64,000 nucleotides of DNA from Hymenopus coronatus (GCA_030762935.1 CM060900.1:404587632-404651631), one strand, 5' to 3'; positions 1 to 12,896 are shown, counted from the first letter of the stretch. The notes: generated from the letters alone by a model not told the origin. Program-made: numbers and translations.

Positions 1-1125
1 GTATCTTACTTTGGATATTCCAAAATTCACAAATGCTTCACTTAAATCTAAGCAACTGAAAGTGAACACAGTGTTTATATTATGTATGTGCTCTTTTGGG
101 CTTATTTGTAAAACAATTGAACTTTTATTACTATTCAGTACTGTACTATACTATCAGTCTTGTGCGATGATTGTCATTCTATTTCAGAATTTAAAATTAT
201 TTGATCTGTAAATAACGTACCTTCTATTTTAATATAATTTTGAATGTTCAAAAGCGGAAACAATTATATTTTATATTTAAACTGAATAGTGGAAATTTAT
301 ATGCAATTTAGCCCTAACATTGCTTCACCTGGTCAAAGCATTGCTTTACACACCCAAAGCTGGATTAAATTCGTGAAACTGTGCTAATAATTTTGCTGTT
401 TATATGATAAATATCCCTGTGTGTATCAATGTATGTCGTTACAATTACTGGAAATCAATATGTTACATGAACTTATGTATATGTTGGGCACAATGAAGTT
501 TCACTTATTGGAGGTTAGAAAGCTGAATGTCACCATAACCCGTTCCTCTATAGGAATTGCAGCTCACATTCTGGTGTCTTTTTGGCAATTTGCGGCCCAA
601 TAAACTGAACTAAGCCCTCCAGTTGCTCAGTTGAGATTCTTAAAAATGCTTATATTGCTGGGGATCTATAATGCGCAACTCACTAGCAAGCGTTGAACGA
701 TACAGGCACCCATGGCATTTCTGCGTTCCACACAAGGTTTAACCCAGTATTTCCTCTTTTTAGCCGTTTTTCATTTAAAAGTGAACGTATTACAACTATA
801 GCTGCACACTGTTCTCCATTTTAGGCAATAACGGCTCTATTACCCGATAACGTAGTCGACATGATTTTGAGAGTAACTGCCGCGAGTTGACTATCGAGGG
901 ACCTCTCAAGGAAGTGTCGCGGGCAGCTTGCACTCTCAATAATCAAATGGACATACCTTTACGCTGAGTCGTCTTTAAAGAGGATCTATTTCAGCTTCGC
1001 CAAAATTATGTGAAGAATTTTGTGGAAGTGTGTGTTCAGCCTCATCAGGTCCTAGCACGACTTCTAACCTAGGACACATTCTCATTATAGTAATAAATAT
1101 GCACTGCTAGAAGGTTTTAATTGCA
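1..1125. other. unassigned AT-rich DNA
   Basis: No coding region, RNA gene or repeat that I recognise. Short open frames have no family signature. A stretch near 770-890 could be a very decayed gag but is too weak to call. Confidence 0.5.
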
Positions 1126-1362
1126 TCAAATTGCTCAAGCATACTCGTGTGTTTCTAAAGAAAAAACGCTCATGTATAACTGTTCAACCTCGTTAACGAT
1201 TCAGCTCCGTCAAATAGCCCAAAGCAGACTCATGTGTTTGTAAAGAAGTAATACTGATATAGGAGTGCTTAACCCCGGTTGATGGTTTAACCCTATGAAA
1301 CTGCCCAGAGCAGACTCATGTATTTGGAAAGAAACAACACTCATGTAGGATTGCTCGTCCAA
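1126..1362. repeat. diverged tandem repeat, about 85-bp unit, 3 copies
   Basis: Three diverged units begin near 1126, 1211 and 1297. Each carries a CAAAT/AAACT-GCYCAARGC block followed by ACTCATGTGTTTG-type sequence. The last unit is incomplete. It is non-coding on both strands and was found by eye. Confidence 0.6.
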
Positions 1363-2643
1363 TTGCTTGAAATTGCGAATGAGATAGGTCATGTACATTA
1401 TAAGTAATTATGTGATCCATATGTAATCATTAAATATTAAACTCAGGTGTGCTGTCCTTCCCTTGTGACACGCATCAAAATTTTCTTGCGTATCTGCAAA
1501 AAATACAGATAGCAGGTATTATGAGCTGTGTGCATGTCTGTGTTTGCGAGGCCCTTTATTCCTATATTTATAAATTCTTACTAGCTTCGGGCGTTCGACA
1601 GCACTAGGAAATGTAGTCCTCGGAATCAAGCACAATAGAATGTTTCTATTCTTAAAATCTTAATGCAGTTGGATTATCCTTTCCACATGGAGTAATCATA
1701 CGTGGGTGCCTATGGGCATAAGCAGAGGCAAGAATTTTTGTTTTTAACGATAAATAAAAAAGTTGCCGAATCACCCAAAAACTTGTTTTTGTGCAGTTCA
1801 CTAATTTTGAAATTATACAAAGACATATTTTGTTTTGTTTGTTTTTTTTTTGCGATGTTTAGAATCGTTTCATATTTTCGAAAATAACGTTTATAGCGAT
1901 AAATAAGACATATCAAATTTTTATTTTGCATAGAAAGTGAGCATTTATTTCAAGTTACAAAACTAATGTTTTAATTTGACTTTGCGTGTTTATATTATGA
2001 AGCTAGAAGTTGTGCAGCTTATAAGTTAGCAGTTAACTAAAACAAGGTACCAAACAAGAAAAGGTCTTATTTCTCAAAATTGCAGGTTGGTAACACAATC
2101 AATATGTGAATTTCAGTCTAAAGAAACGCCCGTAGCTCATCTTGTATTATCCCGAATTAACTCCCTGAGAGTGAAATATTAAAAGAGTGGTCACTTTGGA
2201 AGCGGAGTGAGTTCACTCGCAGAATGCATGGACGCAATGTTAGAGATACAATAAAAGACAATTCAAAATTTTGTTCTTGTATGACTGTAAATTGGACCGA
2301 GAAAGAAGCTAATGATATAATAACCATAAAAGCCTTAGATCATTTGTTTGAGTCTTCAAAGCTAGTTACTAAGTACAAGCACTTACAGGCGATTTAAATA
2401 ATGCAATGACAGCAATTATCCAACTAAATACATTTAAAACCAGTTGTATCAATTCCCCTATTCTTCTTTGTTACAAACAAATTTATGCCATTCTTGAACA
2501 CCTAAGCCGTGATATTAACGGTAACAAATTAGAGCTGTGTACTATCAGCACTCTTGGCATTGAAAGCAAAAGGTGAGTCTTACCACGTTTTCTGTGAAAA
2601 GTTCCTTCAATGCCTTCGGTTAGCGATATAAAATGCTGACAGC
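1363..2643. other. unassigned DNA
   Basis: AT-rich sequence without a recognisable gene. Open frames on both strands around 1700-1930 are low-complexity shadows. Confidence 0.5.
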
Positions 2644-2750
2644 GAGAGACTTTTCTCTGCGTACTACAGAACCAAAGGACATCTATAGAAAAACGAAAGA
2701 CTTATTGTAGTTCCAGCTTGGAGAAGTCTGAATCTAATATTTGATTCTAC
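2644..2750 (+). pseudogene. possible hAT transposase C-terminal remnant
   Basis: One frame reads ERLFSAYYRTKGHL, a stop, then about 20 open codons. The SERLFSA.. start recalls the dimerisation motif near the C-terminus of hAT transposases. The match is short, no upstream partner was found, and no terminal repeats were seen, so this is only a hint. Confidence 0.25.
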
Positions 2751-2984
2751 TTATGATACTGACCTGAAATAAAATGTTCTGAATTTATAAATAAAGAGTT
2801 TCAACATTAATGTTGCTTTGGTTACCTGTGAACTTTCATTTCTGTCATCTTATTAATCATTAATTGTATCCTAAAATTATCGCTAAAATACCGCAAATTT
2901 ATGCTGAATATTGGGCACAAAACACCACTTATTAAAATTGTTAGTTCAACTTTTTAAAATAATTTTTAACACAAAATCTTGCCT

Positions 2985-3285
2985 CTGATCATAAGCTTGT
3001 CGAGGAGCCAATGGCATTAAGTCATAGAACGAAGAACCTGAGATCGACATGTTGCCGTGCAAGAAAGTGAGGAAGTAGGTGATATGAAATGAAGGCGAAA
3101 TGAATGATAGGAAAGGCGATGATGAAGCAAATGATAGAAAGAAGGCCGGGGGAAACCGGAGAACCCGGAGAAAATCCGCCCAGACGCCACTTTGTTCATA
3201 ACAAATCCCACGTGTGGGCCCTTGTGATTGAACCCAGGTCGCTTTGGTGAGATATGTGCGGTCTAACCACTCGGCCACGTGCAAT
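2985..3285 (-). mobile_element. tRNA-headed SINE, type B tail
   Basis: On the minus strand it begins with a tRNA-like head (box A GGCCGAGTGGTTAGACCG near 3263-3281). A weakened box B lies near 3225-3240. The GC-rich core common to the family follows, with CCGGGTTCTCCGGTTTCCCC near 3147-3166. The tail is type B, as also at 4.26 and 47.4 kb. No clear target duplication was found. Confidence 0.75.
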
Positions 3286-3454
3286 GCTATTCAAGTTCTT
3301 AACATCTATCCGTCATTTCCTGCAGAAATCAATGACGCCATCGTTGCCATCGATGATGGACCGAAATGTATACTACCCCTCTAGCGACAGTTAATATTTG
3401 ATGCGATGCAACATTTATGAGATGAATTTATACAGGTCCCTGAATTCCCTGAAT

Positions 3455-3640
3455 CCCCTGATCCCAAATTCGGGGGCTCAAACCCAACCAAGACAGATGG
3501 TTTTTAATGTGCTTAAAAGCGATAGCACCACGTCAGTAGATTGGGGTAAAAGAACTCCTGCGGGATGAAATTTCGGCCCACCAGCGGAGCTGACATGATC
3601 CTGAAAATTGACAGCGTCGTTAACAAACAAATAATTTATA
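3455..3640 (+). mobile_element. tRNA-derived SINE (family C), 5'-truncated
   Basis: It shares its 3' half with the fuller copy at 19985-20215: a block around AAAAGAACTCCTGC at 3548, then GACAGCGTCGTTAACAAACA near 3609. The tRNA-like head is missing or unrecognisable. A poly-AT tail follows. Confidence 0.65.
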
Positions 3641-4261
3641 ATTTTTCAGTAGTAGGAGTTTATATATATGAGATTGCACCAATTTTGATTAGACACCGGA
3701 TTTATATGCAAACACATATCTATGTTAATTCCGTGTATGATGTGCAATAAGGCGTAGAATACTGTTCTTGTTCTTTTGTTTATCTACACGTAGTTTTGTA
3801 TTGCATATAATTGCACACTTACCATGTTGTTGCACATTTTTGTACTTTAGCACGCACTGTGCATCTATCAAGTATCATATTGCATGTCGAGATATAAATC
3901 ACTTTCAATATGGTGTTGATTTTTTTAAAAGACTTTAAAAAATGACAGTCAAATACAGATTGCATTACTTGGGAGGAAACCTATTATGAGCCTCTTCGTC
4001 GGAACATGTCTTGATGGGAATTCACAGTTGGGCTTACGTTGTAAATAAGACAGCGTTGTTTACAATTTAAATGCAATGGCTCACCAGTCAACGTTGCCAC
4101 AACTTTCGATTTGTCGGAAGATGTTCCGATTTTCGATGCTCTTTTAGAAATATGGATTTTTCTCCGAAGTCTTCCTATTTTTAATTTTAATTGTTTGTAA
4201 TTTATTTTCATTTTTAAGCAGATTAATCTTTAAATTTATAGCCAGTGTTTTAATCAAAATG
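3641..4261. other. unassigned DNA
   Basis: AT-rich sequence with no gene or repeat family recognised. Confidence 0.5.
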
Positions 4262-4617
4262 GGTGCCATTGCCGAGTGGTTAGAGCGCTCGCATTTCACC
4301 AAGGCGTTCAGTCATAGGGAACTGCATGTGAGGTTTGTAATGGCAAAGCGGCGATGGGCGGACTTTCTCCGTGTTCTCCACCTTCTCCCGCCATTCACTC
4401 CAACATTTGTTCCATCATCACTTTTTCTATCATCCATTTCTCTTTCACTTTAATATCATCTACTTCCTCAATCTCTTGCCTGGCCATGGGCTGATCCCTC
4501 GTTCCGGTTTTTCATTCTTTGATTAAATGTCGTTGGCTCCTCGACAGGCTTTTGACACTATAGTTCCACGTGTATAGTCATAGAAGCTATGAGGCGATAT
4601 TATATGGGGAGTGTAAG
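4262..4617 (+). mobile_element. tRNA-headed SINE, type B tail
   Basis: Box A-like ATTGCCGAGTGGTTAGAGCG lies near 4268-4287. The core is shared with the other type A and B copies. The pyrimidine-rich type B tail includes TTGGCTCCTCGACAGGCTT near 4533-4551. The box B region is degraded. Target duplications are not visible. Confidence 0.75.
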
Positions 4618-4659
4618 GCCACTAAGCTAAGTTAAGCTTTATTCAAATGAAATGCAATA

Positions 4660-6030
4660 GGGTAAGTATGCTACAAAACTTGACCATCAGACGCTCGGTC
4701 CAGTCAGATACTGTACACTTGGCTGGCAGTCATACGGCCCATCTCCCAGTCACACATGCGTGGATGTCAAATAAAATCTCAAATCACATTAAGAATTATC
4801 AGAATAAAACAATGTACCTTATCATTATGCCGTCCATCTGCATCAATACATCTACGGCATCTTCTGAGGAAAGTTTTGTCCACACGCATTTGCTCAGTTT
4901 CTAAAATAGCGTTCATTTAGGTCCTGATATTTTGTTTTAATTATTCTAATGTGTGGGGATTAGTTTTGTATAATTTACTTTTCAAGTTGCCCCATAAATA
5001 AAAATCGCATGCTATAAGATCAGCAGAACGAGCGGGCCATAAAACCACACTAATGATTGTATCCTCAAAAATTTCCGCAATAAACCGTAATGATTGATCA
5101 GCTGTATGCACAGTGGCAGAATCCTGCTGGAAATATCCAGACCAACATTCAATGTCCATCAGCTGTTCGAAATATGGTCTCAGTATGTTATTTCTGTATC
5201 TTTTTCCATTTATGGTAGACTCATAAAAATTAGGCCCTATATTTCTGTATCCTTTAATTGCGCATCATACCCCAATTTTTTGATCATGCAAGGTAGTTTC
5301 ATGACGAATTTGCGCTTGTCTGTAGCACAATATCGGTTACGTAATGATAACACATAACCATGCAAATGAAACCATGCTTCGTCACTGAACAGTATTAAAC
5401 GTGGTTCAATTGTTCCATCATTAACGTTCCTCAAAATCCAGTTACAGAAATATACCCGAATCTGGTGATCACGTGGTAGCAATTCCTGGACAACAATAAC
5501 CTTGTATGGTTTGAGTTTTAAAAGTTTTGTTGCTTTCCATGTTGAAGCTTTCGAAATGTTTGCTTCTTGTGCAAGGCGCCTAAGAGATTTTCGAGGTGAC
5601 CGTTCTAACCTTTCTCCGATTTCATCTAATTTCTGCTCCGTAAGCACACTCCTGTTTACCTTTCTTTTTCTATCACAAATTGCTCCCGTCTCCCTGAATT
5701 TATTTACAAGCAAACAAACAGCCTCTCTACTCGGAACATGCACGCCAGGAAATTTAGTTTCATATTGCCTTACAACGTCCCTACAAGATGATGTAAGCAC
5801 ATACATATCGTACATGAACACTCTTTATGGTACCTTATACTGCATTTTGAAAGCACTTCAAGCAAAACTAAAAACTTATAAACATTCCCAATGTTGTTCA
5901 CGTGTGAACTGGACTAGAAGGAAAACTGACGCACGTGTGACGACAGAACGGATGTAGGACGCGCTCGCAGGGAAATGCAGTGGTCACACGGTCCGTGCAA
6001 CGGCGGCCAACTTTTGTAGTAAACGTGCTG
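4660..6030 (-). mobile_element. Tc1/mariner-type DNA transposon, copy 1
   Basis: The borders are set by comparison with copy 2 at 31042-32425. Both begin CAGYACGTTT (transposase 5' side), carry a TACAAAASTTGGCC inverted-repeat core near each end, and are flanked by TA. Here TA lies at 4658-4659 and 6031-6032. The length, about 1.37 kb, is normal for the group. The transposase lies on the minus strand and is frameshifted. Confidence 0.9.
4941..5821 (-). pseudogene. Tc1/mariner-type transposase, frameshifted
   Basis: The enzyme would cut and rejoin the element's ends. The N-terminal 195 codons (5821-5237) hold a helix-turn-helix DNA-binding region rich in basic residues, then the first catalytic block FSDEAW near 5378-5395. 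Reading shifts frame between about 5236 and 5160. It then resumes with the second block QQDSATVHTA (near 5104-5133) and the third region ARSADLIACDFYLWG (near 4991-5035). The catalytic Asp residues are all present, so the break is the shift and the damaged stretch between the halves. No intact enzyme can be made. Copy 2 has the opposite pattern: a good N-terminus but lost catalytic residues. Confidence 0.88.
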
Positions 6031-6032
6031 TA

Positions 6033-6567
6033 TGATATATTTTAGGAATTGTATTATGAACAAATCCACTTTGTAACACTCGTGGCTGTGGTGTAAATAC
6101 ATCATTTGTGTTATGACAAGGATATTATGAAAGCAGTAAAACCTGCAATAGTGTGCAAAAAGAGGACAATAAATAAACTTAACAGCGTGCAGGAAAAACA
6201 AAGTTGGACAAAAGTATACCTTCAAAGCATTTTATAATGAAATATGCACAAAAGAATTGTGTTATAATGTGAAATCATCGTAAACAATGCGTTAAATAGT
6301 GACTTCTAATAAACGAGTAGGCACGGTAGTTTCACAAATTTTATTTATGAACCATCAATGTAAATTATGGCATTGTTGAAGCAGTCAACAACACAATTGT
6401 AAAATACGGGTTTTACCGAAATCTTCTGACTGTTTCTTATTAAATTTCCGATTGAATTGTTCCGGATCTGGCAACATTGTCAGCAATATAGTTATGCCTG
6501 GAGTCAGCACACCTAGAAATGATTTATTGAGACAGTGGTTAGTCACATGTGGATCCTCCGGGCATAC
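6033..6567. other. unassigned DNA
   Basis: AT-rich spacer between the Tc1/mariner-type and hAT elements; no gene or repeat recognised. Confidence 0.5.
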
Positions 6568-6575
6568 AACAGACG

Positions 6576-9494
6576 CAGTGGCGATTCGCTGTCAGTAATT
6601 TAGGTATACCGCTCCTTTTATCATCGTTTCTTTTTAGTCTATAAAATATAATCACCCCTCGTTATACGCGATCTCCTTTTACGCGTTTACTTTAAAGCGA
6701 TTTAAAAAATGCTGATTTTAACACTGTACAAATGACATAAATAGATGCATCTGTTTAAAACTATTTTTTGTCATGTTTAACTTGAGATAGCTCATATCAT
6801 TATCACATTCCCTTTACGTGTTTTTTGTGTTACGTGATAATTCATGAGAACCAATTGCTTGCATAATCCGAGGGACACCTGTATACGTAAATTATTGTTT
6901 ATTTTAGCAGTAGCAGCAGTAGTAGTACTTGCCAGTTTACCGGAATAATAGCTCCAACCGACGAGCTTTCTTCAGAAATAGTTCCATAACAGCTTGCGTG
7001 AAATTTTCATGAACATCCTTACGAAGCGTACAAAGTAACTGTTTTTCTATGGACATCATTGACAGAGGGGATAATCTTTCTTGGCCCATTGTAGACCTAC
7101 AGTGAGATTTCACTCGATTTAAAGTAGAAAATGACCGTTCAATAGAAGCTGTAGTTGCTTACAGTTAGAATTAGACAAGTTAATTTGTAAAATTCAGGCA
7201 TAGCCCACACCAGATCTCTTTCGTTCTTAATTTTCACCATTTCACCAACTGACTTTCCTTCAAAATGTTTATTTCCAGAAGAGTACAGAACAATAAGTTC
7301 ATTTTTCTGACGTACCGAATCAAAATTTGAGCCTTAAGTGTCCAACAATTTTGAGCAATGGTGATCAGAAAAAGATGTTTTGTAATTTTTGAATTTTGGG
7401 GAATCAAGGAGAGCAAAGAAATGAAAACTTTCGTAGTCGGAAAAGCTCATTATCTAAAATTTCATTGAATATCCTCCTGAACATAACTTCAGTAACTTCA
7501 CTTGGTTCATTGTTCATTGTTCTGTTCATTTATCACTTCAGTAGAAATGCTTCGCCAAATATTTTGGAACCCTTCTCTTCTTCGCTCTTCTAAAGTGTTT
7601 TCAGTCTGTATTGCTTTTGAATGACAATATGCAATGTCCATAGACTTGTCTTGTAATATGTTGAAGAGCATGTCGGAATGAGTAAATATTGCTGAAAATG
7701 TTTTGAGGATGAAGACAGTATCCAAGCGAGTAAAAAAAAAAAAAAAAAACTTAAGTTTTAACCAATGAATCAGGTTCTCAATCAACATTGTTTTCTGGTT
7801 CTGTCAGGAATTCAAAGAATAAAATCAAACTATCTCGTTGCTCTTGTACAGGTGTTGACAAGGCATGAATTAAAGTTCCAGAGCGTTGGAGCCGCTATTG
7901 GTAACTTTTTATTCATAAAAGCATGCAAAGTTTCCGTTCTTTTAGTGGAACGAGAAAAGAAATAAGGGAGCCCTGATAGAGTTTGAAAAATTCTGCACTT
8001 ATCAATATACATCACTGCCTGTTGAAAAACCAAATTCAGAATATGACAGTAGCAGTGAACCAATCATGCCACTTTTACTTTAGATTGCTGACCACCTAAT
8101 CGACCAGACATTACGGCCGCACCATATGTCTGAGCGACAAGTTTCTTACAAATATTAAATTCTTTAACTGTTGTAAGTGCATGGTTGTAAAGTGCCTCCG
8201 CAAATCTGTCTGCACTGATGTCTGTAAAGCCTATGAACCTTTCTTGAACTTCCCCCGATTTGTCCACATAGCGTAAAATGGTAGAGAGTTGGGATTTGTT
8301 CACTATGTCTGAATACTCGTCTAGAAGAATAGCCACAAAATTAGCGGATGCAAGTTCTTTGTTACACAGTTAACCAAATCACCCCTAACAGCTTCGATTA
8401 CATCATTCTGAATGGATGACGAAGTACCCTGGAAAACCGTATCGTTTTTAAACGAGCATTTAAAAGTCGATCATGCGTATTGAGTAACTCCAATGTTTCT
8501 ACATAATTGCCTGTATTAAAGGAACTTTATGACTAGTCGTGTCCTCTAAAAGCTAATTCCTGCTTACCTAAGTGACAAACAATATCAATGAGTCTATCAA
8601 TATTTCTCTGTTCTTTCTACCATTTCATTATGTTTTGAAATTTGTAACGATCTCTGAGCATTTAGCTACACTCAATTCGCCTATTACCAAAATTACAGAG
8701 AGTGAATGCACAAAATATGTGATTTTTTTGTTTTTTCATGCTTAATTAATGAACAAGTTAGAAATCTATATTGTCGAATCCTACTTGAGACCTTTTGGAC
8801 TGCTTTTGTCGTTACTAAAAAGAATACATGGTCAACAATAAAGTTTGTTTAATTTGGGGCAACCAGTTAATCATTTGTACCTAGAATAATTGCTAAAGAG
8901 AAATGACTGTTATACTCTCGTTTTCTGTCTTGCCATTTTGCAATTAGACCTGGTAGTTCGGAGTGGGCCTGTTTTCTTATTTTAAATTTTTCAGAAAATT
9001 CTGAAATCCAGTCTTTAACACATCTTCTACTGCACAGTCACAAGAACCACTAGCTTCAGTAACACTTACATCGGTCGTTTTCACAAAAACTTACAAGCAA
9101 AACAACACTAATACAGACTAAAAATGATTGTCAATTGCAAAATTTAGCGGTGCATTTCGACAGCTAACGGTTGACAACATAGCTTCTTTCCTCTCTCCTC
9201 TCTGGCGGAGAATTGGGAGTGCATGTCCATCGCTTCAACTTGCGCTTCAGTAGATGCGCGCGCACACCGCTGCTGACCTTGCCTAGCTAGTGGAGAACAT
9301 AGTTATCATTTTAACTTGCGGTGAGACAGATGTGAGCGCACAATTTAACCGCATAAATCTGCGATTATTTCGTATTTAGTTAAAGTGACATACAAAAATT
9401 CTGATTATTTTGCATGTTTATTGAGAGTCATTTTGAACCCTCTTAAATTTAGTACACCGGCGGTGTATGCGGTGAATAGGAGAATTCGCCAATG
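6576..9494 (-). mobile_element. hAT DNA transposon, copy 1, with 8-bp target duplication
   Basis: It starts CAGTGGCGATTC and ends with the imperfect inverse GAATTCGCCAATG. It is flanked by identical 8-bp AACAGACG at 6568-6575 and 9495-9502. An 8-bp duplication and CAGTG-type ends are hallmarks of hAT elements. It is about 2.9 kb long and homologous throughout to copy 2 at 38691-41592. Confidence 0.93.
6950..9090 (-). pseudogene. hAT transposase (TTF zinc-finger type), heavily broken
   Basis: Aligned by eye to the better copy at 39024-41207. The best frames are 8336-8064 (the region with ILLDEYSDIVNKSQLS), 8063-7830 and 7788-7507. The C-terminal dimerisation region near 7060-7200 is cut by frameshifts; copy 2 reads PATTAPVERSFS there. 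Stops and shifts interrupt the frame many times, and an A/T run at 7731-7750 has grown inside it. This copy is more decayed than copy 2 and cannot encode a working transposase. Confidence 0.85.
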
Positions 9495-9502
9495 AACAGA
9501 CG

Positions 9503-9868
9503 GTAAAATGGTGTTTTGGCTAATATGTGGTAAGAAAGTTTCATATAAAAAAAATCAGTTACCGCAACATACAAGCACTGATGTACTCTTATCAGAAAGC
9601 TATCACGCGAGTTCTTCTAAACCAACTTTTCTCACACAAAGTTTAAAGCATTCAAAACATAAACATTAATTGTTCTTGATCTTTGTTAGTTGCTGCAAAT
9701 ATCCCTTAGAATAAAGTCAATAATAAACATATTTAGTGCATATGAATCCGATGTCTACTGATTATGCACGGTGCATTTACCTTCCTCTTCTGGAAAAGTG
9801 TGTACTAAGGTTTTCAGGGAACGCTGATCGTGTAGAAACTTTTGATACAGCTTGATTGTAAGCTTATA
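9503..9868. other. unassigned DNA
   Basis: Nothing recognised between the hAT target duplication and the tandem array. Confidence 0.5.
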
Positions 9869-10300
9869 GTGTTCTTGATCGACATCGTAATACTATTTAA
9901 TGAGGAGCCGTGAATATACGTAACTTTTGCATCAAAAATGTGCGTGAGCTTCCAGTGTTCTCATTGACATCTTAAAACTGCTTAGTGAGAAACCATGAAC
10001 GTGCTGCAACTCCTCTGTCATAACTGGGTCATGGGTTTGCAGTGTTCAATATTGACAAGTTAATACGGCTTGGTGAGGAGCCATGAACATGCTCTCTGTC
10101 ATAATTGGGTCATGAGTTTGCTGTGCTCTCATTGACATCTTAATATTGATTAGTGAGGAATCAGGACCCTGAGTATGCTGTAGCTTCTCTGTCACAACTG
10201 GTTTATCAGTGTTCAGTATTCTCCATTGATAGCTTAATATTGCTTAATGAGAAACCGTAAATACGCTGTAACTCCTCTGTTATAATTACGTAATGAGTTT
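9869..10300. repeat. diverged tandem repeat, about 86-bp unit, 5 copies
   Basis: Units are anchored by GTGTTC/GTGCTC at 9869, 9955, 10042, 10123 and 10209, so the period is 81-87 bp. Each contains ATTGACATCTTAATAYTG, GTGAGGARCCATGAA and CTCCTCTGTCATAA-like blocks. Non-coding. Confidence 0.8.
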
Positions 10301-10744
10301 AGCTCGGATTTGTAAATATACATTACAATTTTAAAAAATATGTACCATAATATGTAAATACTATAACAAATATCAAATAAGGCACATTTTGGGGAGGGGG
10401 GGTAATCTTACCTTATTCGTGACTGTAGCAGTAGATAGGAGAAACGTACCTGGAGTTTTCTTATGTGAAGCTCCCACTTCTCTCAGTGAAGGATTTTTAC
10501 AATTAGAATGTCCTTTCTATATTGTATGATGTTACAGGTGCATGTGAAAAACACCACAGCTTTCCTTCGTGAATTCCTCTTCTGTTACAGCTTTATTATA
10601 ATCACCAGACAGTATTTTACTGATTCGACATATTGTTTTGTAACCAGGATTTAATTTAATACCTGACTAAGCTTATCGAATGCAATTTTAGTGAGTTTCT
10701 ATAAACAATATATTGGACATTTTGTCAATTAGGGAAAGTAACAC
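10301..10744. other. unassigned DNA
   Basis: No recognisable feature; includes a short G-run near 10391-10402. Confidence 0.45.
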
Positions 10745-11725
10745 TCTAAAGAGCTATTTCGAGCCTTCTACTATGTTATAATTTCAGGTAATTTCGAAAA
10801 CCGGCTATGTATGTACTGAATCCTTTTCTCAATACCATTTTCAGAAAAACATTCCTGCGCTATCGCAATGATAGTTGTATCTTCTGCATTTAAGGATTCT
10901 ATTATCGTTCTCACTTCACTGAACTGTTCCGCGTTGTATGACAGCCTGTAGCCACGTGTCCTAGCGAGTTAAAACTGGCTCGACTCAGGAAGTAAGGGCA
11001 GATTTGGAAATAGCTTTCACGAAAATTTTGAACTCTTAGTGGCATCTTCACAAACAGTTTTTTAACACTGGAGACAAGGAAGTGCACTTCTTTATATTTG
11101 ACCCTAATAGTTTCAGCGACACGATATAAACCGTAAGCAAGGCAAGTCAGATGAATTAATTTGAGATAAAGAACTTTCAATCCAGCTCCCACTTTACCAC
11201 ATATGGAGCACTATCACTGAGAAGTGAAAATACATTTTCAAACTGTATTACAGCTGTCACAAGAAAGCTAACGAGTCATTGAACATTTTGCAACCGTACT
11301 GTGATTTATCCTGTCAAGTACTTGAGTGTTCAAGAGGAATGATTTCCTACCCGTTTTCATTGCACTAACTATAACACTAGCAATACACTGTCCTGCAGCG
11401 TCTGCGTTTTGTCTATTGTAATCCAGATTTTTTCGTGCATCAATGTACTCCGGATTTTAGAAATTACTCCCTGAAAGCACTGCGATACATAGATTTTGCG
11501 CACTGTAGACTCGTCTGGGACTCTTTTTTTTTTTGTGTGTACTTTTCTAAGAACGTTATTCAGTTTCCATAATGGAACGTTGGCACTCACTAAAGCTAAA
11601 CACAGGTCATTAGAAAAACTGTAACTAGAACTTGATTGTTCACCTATCTTGTTTAAAGCAGACTTCTTCCTCCGGTCCTTATGACGTGCTACGTGTTGCA
11701 CAACATCAAACTTTTAATTGCAGAA
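10745..11725 (-). pseudogene. hAT-related (CGGBP1-like) transposase remnant
   Basis: This is a different hAT lineage from the two CAGTGGCG copies. Reading leftwards it has FSNDLCLALVSANVPLWKLN and PDESTVRKIYV (11701-11369). VLDRINHSTVAKMF follows near 11320-11280 in a broken stretch. The long open piece 11192-10911 carries LKVLYLKLIHLTCLAYGL and VKKLFVKMPLRVQNFRE. A further frame near 10930-10780 begins QFSEVRTIIESLNAEDTT. This order matches a protein family common in insect genomes and annotated as CGG-triplet-repeat-binding-protein-like, thought to descend from hAT transposases. At least three frame changes and several stops are present. No terminal repeats were found. It could be a transposon fossil or the pseudogene of a domesticated copy. 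Confidence 0.75.
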
Positions 11726-12893
11726 ACACTTTTTTCATATTCTAAGCAAAACAATATCTTACCTACCATCTTCAATAAAAATATTATTTCCTCACTCATT
11801 TCACATGTACGTAATACGGCAGATTGAGATGGTTTTGTGGGTGGAATTTTTCAATCAAAGTATGTTCAAACAATTTCCTCAATTGTCAAGAATCGGCATG
11901 CCAATGAGCTCTGAGCCGGTGGAGAAAAACAGGGAAGTACCAAATCAGGTGAAGACATGCCTGATACTGATTGGATTTCCTTTAGCTTTATGGCTGCTCA
12001 TGGGGATTGCCTAGTTTTGTTGCTAATTGCGAAATATTATTTCACAAGACGCCTGTTCACGGATGTATAGGTCATGATTCGAGAATTGAACAAATGTTGC
12101 GCATAGGGGAAATTGCTTTCCTTCCCTCCCTCTGCAACGCTTGAGAAGGGGTAACAGAGATGCCAGCTTGGCGCGAATAACAAAACCAACACAGCGTGCA
12201 GCATTAAACCATTTTTATAGTTCAGATGAAGATAATTGTTGGCACATATCCATAGTTATACCGAAATCACTCTATTTGTTATAAAGCTGATTTTTATACA
12301 TAGATTATAATAATTCATTAACATTATGTAGAGCGTGGGACGGAATATTTTGCTTGAAGGAATGCTAATATGTTTATTTTTAGTTACGATCCAGCTTATC
12401 ACACAATGAGTTGGCAACCATGAACATGGCCAATATTACTGCACTCTGCACATGCTTCTACAGCTCCTCAATCCCGCTCATTGAACCATCATCTTCGTCC
12501 TCATAAGCAGCATTGCTATTGATATCATCGGCAACACGGCCTTCTTCCAAGTTAGCAATAATCTGCTAGTGTTTATTCGCATAAACTCTAAAGAATGCCG
12601 CATTAAAACTAGCGTTAGTGTACTTCACGCCTTCGTGAACAGAAACGTCATGACTTCTGCGCTTACATGTTGGCGCAACTTCTTCCACCATCAGCCCTTC
12701 ACATACAGAGTTGCTACTGCGCCACTTAATGCTTTGCTCTTGTGTCGCTTCACAACCTCTAAATAAACACGCTGATTACTTGGTGTTAGTTGTAAGTCAT
12801 ATCGTCATACTTGACTGAGTTGGGTTTGCTCCCGGCGTTTGGAGTTATGCTAGAACATACTTAAATATTTCAGATATCCATTTATAAATAGAG

Positions 12894-12896
<3 letters not shown>
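11726..12896. other. unassigned DNA
   Basis: AT-rich. Minus-strand frames around 12420-12780 have a coding-like look, with an acidic run YEDEDDGSMSG near 12480-12520, but match no family I can name and contain stops. Confidence 0.4.

Noticed and set aside
770..1070. Frame with ITALLPDNVVDMI, reminiscent of a Gypsy-type gag
   Set aside because: About 13 convincing residues only, then stops; no protease, RT or LTR nearby.
2946..3284. 112-codon minus-strand open frame
   Set aside because: Lies entirely on a tRNA-headed SINE; similar shadow frames appear in the copies at 4.3, 26.2, 28.1 and 47.4 kb.
12410..12780. Minus-strand coding-like stretch as a Tigger/pogo C-terminus
   Set aside because: Acidic run and length are suggestive but I could not align any conserved motif.
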